DNA from: Mesorhizobium sp. YM1C-6-2
GTDB lineage: Bacteria > Pseudomonadota > Alphaproteobacteria > Rhizobiales > Rhizobiaceae
Reading direction: 5' to 3'
Length of the DNA stretch: 64,000 bases
Assembly: GCF_003666685.1 (NCBI RefSeq)
Contig: NZ_RCIZ01000003.1
Location: forward strand, 372,001-436,000
Numbering within the stretch: the first letter of the stretch is position 1; each line of letters begins with the position of its first letter. Below the pieces are notes generated by a model that did no database searches, had not been told where the DNA came from, and was given only the letters and a program-made list of their open reading frames with translations. Positions 59,796 through 64,000 of this stretch are shown in pieces. The position numbers were made by a program, and so were the translations under genes.

Positions 59796-60088
59796 GAGTA
59801 GACGGGACTTCGACAGCCGCAAGGCTTGCCGAGGCATCCGCCAAGGTCGCGCGGATATAAGGTTCGACCGGCGAGGCTGTCAAGCTTGCAAAAGCCGTGG
59901 ATCATGCGTCTTTTCAGGGTCGCAGCTAGCCAGGAAAGCGGGATAATCCTCCGGCTGTCCCGACGGCGGGGTTGAAGAAGAGCCGTTCGCGGCAAATCGT
60001 CCGGCGTCCGGCCGTGAATGGCTGGCGGCTTGAGTTCGTTCCGGTGCGCCGTTATGTGTCCGTCACATTCTTCCTGAGCTGGCAAGTG

Positions 60089-61042
60089 ATGAAACCGCGC
60101 ATAGCAGTCCTTGGATGCGGATACTGGGGCTCGAACCACATCCGCACGCTGAAGGCGCTGGGTGCGCTGCACGCCGTGTCCGACGCCAACCGCGCCCGGG
60201 CCGAAGGCTTCGCCAGCGAGCAGGACTGCCTTGCGATCGATCCGGACGCCCTGTTTGCCCGTGACGACGTCGACGGCATCGTCATGGCGCTGCCGCCGCA
60301 GTTTCACGCCGATGCCGCCGTGCGCGCGGTCGAAGCGGGCAAGGACGTGCTGGTCGAGAAGCCGATCGCGCTGACCGTCGCCGATGGCGAGCGGGCCGTG
60401 GCGGCTGCCGCTGACCACGGTCGCATTTTCATGGTCGGCCATGTGCTGCGCTTCCACCCTGCCTTCGAGAAGCTAAAGGAGCTGATCGACGCCGGTGAAC
60501 TCGGCGAGGTGAAATATATCCATTCGCACCGGCTGGGACTCGGCAAGTTCCATACCGAGAACGATGCGCTGTGGGATCTGGCGCCGCACGATTTGTCGAT
60601 GATCCTTGCCATCACGGGCGCCGCGCCGGTCGAAGTGCGCGGCGAGGGAGCGGCGCTTCTCGACCGTCTCAGCGATTTCGCGCATGTGCACATGCGTTTC
60701 CCGAACGGCCTGCGCAGCCATCTCTTTGCGTCGCGGCTCAATCCCTATCGCGAGCGCCGGCTGACGGTGGTGGGCACCAAGGCGATGGCTGTGTTTGACG
60801 ATGTCGAGCCGTGGGAGAGGAAACTCGCCGTCTACCGGCATGCGGTGTGGCAGGACAGCGGCCAGTGGGCCTTCACCGCCAACGAGCCGTCCTATGTGGC
60901 GGTGGAGCAGGGCATGCCGCTGACGCGCGAGCTCGAGCATTTTCTCCATTGCATCGAGACGCGCGAGGCGCCGCGCACCAGCGGCGAGGAGGCGATCACT
61001 GTGCTCAGGATTTTGACGGCAGGCACGGTCGTTCACGTCTAG
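60089..61042 (+). CDS. Gfo/Idh/MocA family oxidoreductase
   Basis: This 317-residue NAD(P)-dependent sugar dehydrogenase of the Gfo/Idh/MocA family has a Rossmann start (RIAVLGCGYWGSNHIRTLKA), VDGIVMALPPQFHADAA near 65, the catalytic lysine in LVEKPIALTVADGE near 89, and MVGHVLRFHPAFEKLKELID near 115. The region LGLGKFHTENDALWDLAPHD fits UDP-GlcNAc-uronate 3-dehydrogenase (WbpB/WlbA-like) proteins. The start is ATG at 60089, as the upstream in-frame stretch is not family-like. The real substrate is not clear; no sugar pathway lies next to it. Confidence 0.88.
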   Translation: MKPRIAVLGCGYWGSNHIRTLKALGALHAVSDANRARAEGFASEQDCLAIDPDALFARDDVDGIVMALPPQFHADAAVRAVEAGKDVLVEKPIALTVADGERAVAAAADHGRIFMVGHVLRFHPAFEKLKELIDAGELGEVKYIHSHRLGLGKFHTENDALWDLAPHDLSMILAITGAAPVEVRGEGAALLDRLSDFAHVHMRFPNGLRSHLFASRLNPYRERRLTVVGTKAMAVFDDVEPWERKLAVYRHAVWQDSGQWAFTANEPSYVAVEQGMPLTRELEHFLHCIETREAPRTSGEEAITVLRILTAGTVVHV

Positions 61043-61044
61043 AA

Positions 61045-61425
61045 TTAGGTGGCGGGCCTGGGCCAGAACCACCACACAAGCAGGCCGGCCGAGACGATCC
61101 ACAACAAGATGATGGCAAGCGCGCCGGCGCGGCTGACCGGCCTGGCCTCCATCCGTGCGGCTTCGGCCCGGAACTCCTGCATGAGGCTGGACGGTACCAG
61201 CCTGACCACGATCCAGATGCCCAGCGGGACGATGACAAGGTCGTCGAGATAGCCGAGGACCGGGATGAAATCCGGAATGAGATCGATGGGGCTGAGCGCA
61301 TAGGCGGCAACCAGAGCCGCCATCGCCTTGGCGTACCAAGGCGTCCGTGGATCGCGCGCGGCAAGAAACAGGGCGATGGCGTCGCGCTTGATCGTCCTTG
61401 CCCAGCCCTTGAGACGGGCAAGCAT
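61045..61425 (-). CDS. YkvA family membrane protein (DUF1232)
   Basis: This 126-residue protein has the YkvA/DUF1232 signature VAAYALSPIDLIPDFIPVLG followed by YLDDLVIVPLGIWIVVRL at residues 38-75, in two membrane-associated helices, and a C-terminal transmembrane helix near 105. The N-terminus (LARLKGWARTIKRDAIALFL) is amphipathic. The function is unknown. It lies 10 bp downstream of mnmA on the same strand, so they may form one operon. Confidence 0.88.
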   Translation of the reverse strand: MLARLKGWARTIKRDAIALFLAARDPRTPWYAKAMAALVAAYALSPIDLIPDFIPVLGYLDDLVIVPLGIWIVVRLVPSSLMQEFRAEAARMEARPVSRAGALAIILLWIVSAGLLVWWFWPRPAT

Positions 61426-61435
61426 GGCCTGGACG

Positions 61436-62638
61436 CTATTCGGCCGGGATATGCGCCGGCATCGAGGCGAGGCGCGACAGCATGGCTTCGGCCTCCTTGC
61501 CGCGCTCGGAGCGCTCTATGAAGCCGCCGCCATAGACACGGGCGTCGTTGCCGTCGTCGCTGTAGAGCACACAGGCCTGGCCGGGCGCGATGCCGGATTC
61601 ACCCTCGCCAAGCTCGACCCAGACCGCGCCGTCGCCGTGATGCAGCATCGCCGGGCGCGGAGGCCGCGTCGAACGGACCTTGGCGTAGAGCTCTATGCCC
61701 TCGGGCGGAACGTCGGACAGCGGATCGTCGCCCAGCCAGTTGACGTCGCGCAGGTAGATCTTGTGCGTCTCCAGCGCCTCGCGCGGGCCGACGATGACAC
61801 GCGCCCGGTCGGCGTCGAGATGGACGACATAAAGGGGTTCGCCCGAAGCGACGCCGATGCCGCGGCGCTGCCCGATCGTGTAGCGCAGGATACCGTCGTG
61901 ACGGCCGAGCACGCGACCGTCGATGTGGACGATGTCGCCGGGATTGGCCGCTGCGGGCCTGAGCTTGGCGATGATGTCGGAATACTTGCCCTGCGGCACG
62001 AAGCAGATGTCCTGGCTGTCGGCCTTGGCGGCGACGGTGAGGCCCATCTCCTCAGCCATCGCGCGGACTGCCGGCTTCGGCATGCTACCGAGCGGAAAGC
62101 GCAGATAGTCGATCTGCGCCTGGGTGGTGGCGAAGAGGAAGTAGCTCTGGTCGCGCTCGGCGTCGACCGGCCGGTAGAGGGCGCGGTGAGCGCCCCCAGG
62201 ACCGGCACCTGCACGGCTGCGGATGTAGTGGCCGGTGGCGAGCGCATCGGCGCCGAGTTCCTGCGCCGTCGCCAGAAGATCGGCGAACTTGACGGTCTGG
62301 TTGCAGGATACGCAGGGGATCGGGGTCTCGCCGGCGACGTAGCTCGCGGCGAAGGGATCGATCACCGCCTTGCGGAAACGCTCCTCGTAGTTCAGCACGT
62401 AATGCGGGATGCCGAGCGTCTCGGCGACGCGGCGCGCATCGTCGATGTCCTGTCCCGCGCAGCAGGAGCCGGTGCGGTGCACGGCGGCGCCGTGGTCATA
62501 GAGCTGAAGCGTCATGCCGATGACGTCGTAGCCCTCGCGCTTCAGGAGGCCGGCGACGACGGACGAATCGACGCCGCCCGACATCGCCACCACGACGCGG
62601 GTTTCTTCGGGCCTTCCGGGAAGGTCGAGGCTGTTCAT
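61436..62638 (-). CDS. mnmA: tRNA-specific 2-thiouridylase
   Basis: MnmA puts sulfur at position 2 of the wobble uridine in tRNAs for Glu, Gln and Lys. The 400-residue protein has the PP-loop [18 protein letters not shown] at residues 12-29 and the catalytic cysteines in [11 protein letters not shown] near 108 and [10 protein letters not shown] near 210. The C-terminal beta domains are complete with [15 protein letters not shown]. It is transcribed leftward, followed by ykvA. No other thiolation gene lies near. Confidence 0.97.
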   Translation of the reverse strand: MNSLDLPGRPEETRVVVAMSGGVDSSVVAGLLKREGYDVIGMTLQLYDHGAAVHRTGSCCAGQDIDDARRVAETLGIPHYVLNYEERFRKAVIDPFAASYVAGETPIPCVSCNQTVKFADLLATAQELGADALATGHYIRSRAGAGPGGAHRALYRPVDAERDQSYFLFATTQAQIDYLRFPLGSMPKPAVRAMAEEMGLTVAAKADSQDICFVPQGKYSDIIAKLRPAAANPGDIVHIDGRVLGRHDGILRYTIGQRRGIGVASGEPLYVVHLDADRARVIVGPREALETHKIYLRDVNWLGDDPLSDVPPEGIELYAKVRSTRPPRPAMLHHGDGAVWVELGEGESGIAPGQACVLYSDDGNDARVYGGGFIERSERGKEAEAMLSRLASMPAHIPAE

Positions 62639-62821
62639 CGAATTGCTGTTCCGTTGCGCGACGGGCAGGCGCCTATGGAGCGAATATAGGTCAAGCTTAT
62701 CCGGCTCGCCAATACAACCGCCGCTCTATGCCGTTCTCACGGCGGACAGGCACGTTCCGTCAAATCCAACCGAAATCCCTAACGGTCGATTCAGGAACGT
62801 TACTTACCCATTAGGGAGAGC

Positions 62822-62836
62822 TTAGGCAATTTTTAA
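62822..62836. promoter_or_regulatory. Near-consensus CtrA box upstream of sciP
   Basis: TTAG-N7-TTAA matches the CtrA recognition pattern TTAA-N7-TTAA at seven of eight fixed bases and lies 62 bp before the sciP start. In Caulobacter, sciP is activated by CtrA and its product inhibits CtrA, so a site here fits a feedback loop. Binding is not shown. Confidence 0.5.
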
Positions 62837-62897
62837 AGCTGTGGCGTTATTGTGACCGTGATTGCGTCGTAGCGTTTGTGGTTGTGTAGAGAGTAAG

Positions 62898-63173
62898 ATG
62901 ACCGATCTGATTAGACCGCGCGTCAAATATGTGATTGGCCCGGACGGCAGTCCGTTGACCATCGCAGATCTCCCGCCGTCGAATACGAGGCGTTGGGTCA
63001 TCCGGCGCAAGGCCGAGGTCGTTGCGGCGGTTCGCGGCGGCCTGCTCAGCCTCGACGAAGCATGCCAGCGCTACAAGCTTACGACCGAGGAATTCCTGTC
63101 CTGGCAGGCCTCGATCGACGAATACGGCCTTGCCGGGCTGCGTACGACACGCATCCAGCAGTACCGGCACTAG
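62898..63173 (+). CDS. sciP: CtrA inhibitor SciP
   Basis: SciP is a small helix-turn-helix protein (DUF1153) that binds CtrA and blocks its recruitment of RNA polymerase. The 91-residue sequence is strongly conserved: VKYVIGPDGSPLTIADLPPS, RRWVIRRKAEVVAAVRGGLL and LDEACQRYKLTTEEFLSWQA. The ATG at 62898 gives the family start. It links the flagellar genes and the cell cycle, because CtrA controls flagellar genes in many alphaproteobacteria. A CtrA box lies just upstream. Confidence 0.96.
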   Translation: MTDLIRPRVKYVIGPDGSPLTIADLPPSNTRRWVIRRKAEVVAAVRGGLLSLDEACQRYKLTTEEFLSWQASIDEYGLAGLRTTRIQQYRH

Positions 63174-63279
63174 CCGACAGAGCGGCGGATCCGCCCGGGT
63201 CGCCGATGCCGCTCACCATCTCCCTGCCTTCGCTTGTCTGTCCCTGCGGGAAGACCTTCCGCTTGTAACGCGATGTCGT

Positions 63280-63723
63280 TCAGGCTTCGCGCTTGACGAG
63301 CGCGGATGCCGTGGCGGTCAGCAGGGCCGAAGCGGCGAAGAACCACAATCCAGACTGGCTGAGAGCCGTGGCGAGGCCGCTGGTCTTGGCCGCGAAGATC
63401 ACCAGCGCCACCAGCACGACGTCGAGCATCGACCAATTGGACAGGGCCCGCAGCCATGCGGGAACGCCATGGTGAGCATCGCGTTCGCCATAAGCTGCGA
63501 CGTGCAGCAGGCCGAGCTTCAGGCAAGGCAAGACGATCGAGAACAGCGCGATCACGGTCGACAGCAGCATCTCACCCTCCCACCACAGTCCGGAGACGAT
63601 GGCGAGAAGTGACGGTTCGTCGGTGAAGAGGAGCAGGCGGTCTATGCGGATGAGCGGCAGGACCAGGCCGAGGCCCAGCGACAGCGTCGATGCAAAAAGG
63701 ACAATCGGGAGGAAGAGGCGCAT
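63280..63723 (-). CDS. PqiA-like membrane protein
   Basis: This 147-residue inner-membrane protein has four hydrophobic helices (3-25, 45-65, 98-117 and 125-142) and the PqiA signature LSNWSMLDVVLVALVIFAAK. PqiA proteins work with PqiB-type MCE proteins in lipid transport between membranes. Here only a half-length version is present, without its zinc-ribbon cysteines and without pqiB nearby. A reduced or stand-alone relative is likely. Confidence 0.82.
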   Translation of the reverse strand: MRLFLPIVLFASTLSLGLGLVLPLIRIDRLLLFTDEPSLLAIVSGLWWEGEMLLSTVIALFSIVLPCLKLGLLHVAAYGERDAHHGVPAWLRALSNWSMLDVVLVALVIFAAKTSGLATALSQSGLWFFAASALLTATASALVKREA

Positions 63724-63778
63724 CGCCGAGCCATAGCCGAAGGCGCAGGCCGGCGGAAGGAGGGTGCCAGGGCCGGGA

Positions 63779-64000
63779 TTACCCGATCATTGCGCTGCGC
63801 AGCGGCACTTCGGCGTCGCGGCTCCGGGCGTCCCGGGATTCGAGCGCCTCGGCCTTGGAAAGCTCCGCTTCAGCTTCGGCGAGTAATGATTCTGCCGTGG
63901 TTCGCTGCTGCAGGAGATCCTGCTGCGAATTCATCAGATTGTCGCGGCGGAGCCGGGCTGCCTTGGCGAAGGTCGGATAGGCGAAATGGTTGATGTCGGT
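63779..64000 (-). CDS. fliJ: FliJ-like flagellar export protein, 3' part
   Basis: The last 73 codons of a gene cut by the right edge of the window. The sequence starts TDINHFAYPTFAKAARLRRD and is a coiled coil (LLAEAEAELSKAEALESRD) with a short tail ending SAMIG. This matches the C-terminus of the FliJ-like protein that sits next to ctrA in Rhizobiales. FliJ helps the FliI ATPase in export. The 5' part is outside the window, so start and length are unknown. Confidence 0.7.
   Translation of the reverse strand, partial: TDINHFAYPTFAKAARLRRDNLMNSQQDLLQQRTTAESLLAEAEAELSKAEALESRDARSRDAEVPLRSAMIG

Noticed and set aside
63208-63268. A possible 20-residue peptide ending CPCGKTFRL
   Set aside because: Too short and without a ribosome-binding site or known homologue.

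Overview
The window is GC-rich alphaproteobacterial chromosome and reads as a member of the Rhizobiales close to Mesorhizobium/Phyllobacteriaceae. The evidence is the rhizobial flagellar gene order, the order-specific regulators VisN/VisR and Rem (FtcR), the rhizobial motility proteins MotC and MotE, the FlaF/FlbT pair, and the cell-cycle proteins GapR and SciP. No phage, insertion sequence, CRISPR array or plasmid gene was found.

Layout. (1) 0.1-14.4 kb is core housekeeping: gapR, DUF1244, an N-formylglutamate amidohydrolase-like gene, a secreted DUF1036 protein coupled to pyruvate kinase, an alpha/beta hydrolase, a TPR lipid-free secreted protein, rpmJ (41 codons), an LprI-like protein, purE-purK, two divergent YdcH-type small proteins, a secreted pentapeptide-repeat protein, an MFS transporter, DUF1192, a quinone oxidoreductase, an acyl-CoA dehydrogenase-like flavoprotein and a divergent HxlR regulator. 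(2) 14.4-48.6 kb is an almost uninterrupted flagellar and motility cluster. On the minus strand, in transcription order, lie DUF1217-flgF-fliI-orf, flgBC-fliE-flgGAI-motE-flgH-fliLP, three tandem flagellin genes, fliF-fliH-motB-motC-fliK, rem, and flgE-flgK-flgL-flaF-flbT-flgD-fliQ. On the plus strand lies motA-fliM-fliN-fliG-flhB-orf. visN-visR closes the cluster. flhA and fliR, expected next to fliQ, are not in the window. (3) 48.9-59.5 kb is an accessory stretch: a D-lyxose isomerase-like gene, a stress protein, a glycine-rich/collagen-like secreted protein, a tightly coupled five-gene operon (fatty-acid alpha-dioxygenase-like haem protein, a small P450-like protein, an Old Yellow Enzyme relative, a RoxA-like dihaem cytochrome c, a small membrane protein), two Rnk/GreA-tail proteins and an arginine-rich Tat-type secreted protein. 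(4) 59.7-64 kb returns to core genes: tRNA-Met, a Gfo/Idh/MocA oxidoreductase, YkvA, mnmA, sciP, a PqiA-like membrane protein and the 3' end of a fliJ-like gene cut by the window edge.

How it works together. VisN/VisR is the expected master regulator, acting on rem, whose product activates the structural operons. A shared element, TAGG-N8-CTTGCGCG as read on the plus strand, lies just upstream of flgB, the DUF1217 gene and flgE. Weaker matches lie before fliF, rem and motA. The flagellins lack it and instead share a different leader with a strong hairpin, a plausible target of FlbT. The most interesting candidate for an undescribed system is the five-gene operon at 51.6-57.7 kb. Its enzyme set resembles a compact bacterial version of oxylipin or fatty-acid peroxidation chemistry. 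The family assignments of the first, third and fourth genes are fairly firm; the pathway is inference.
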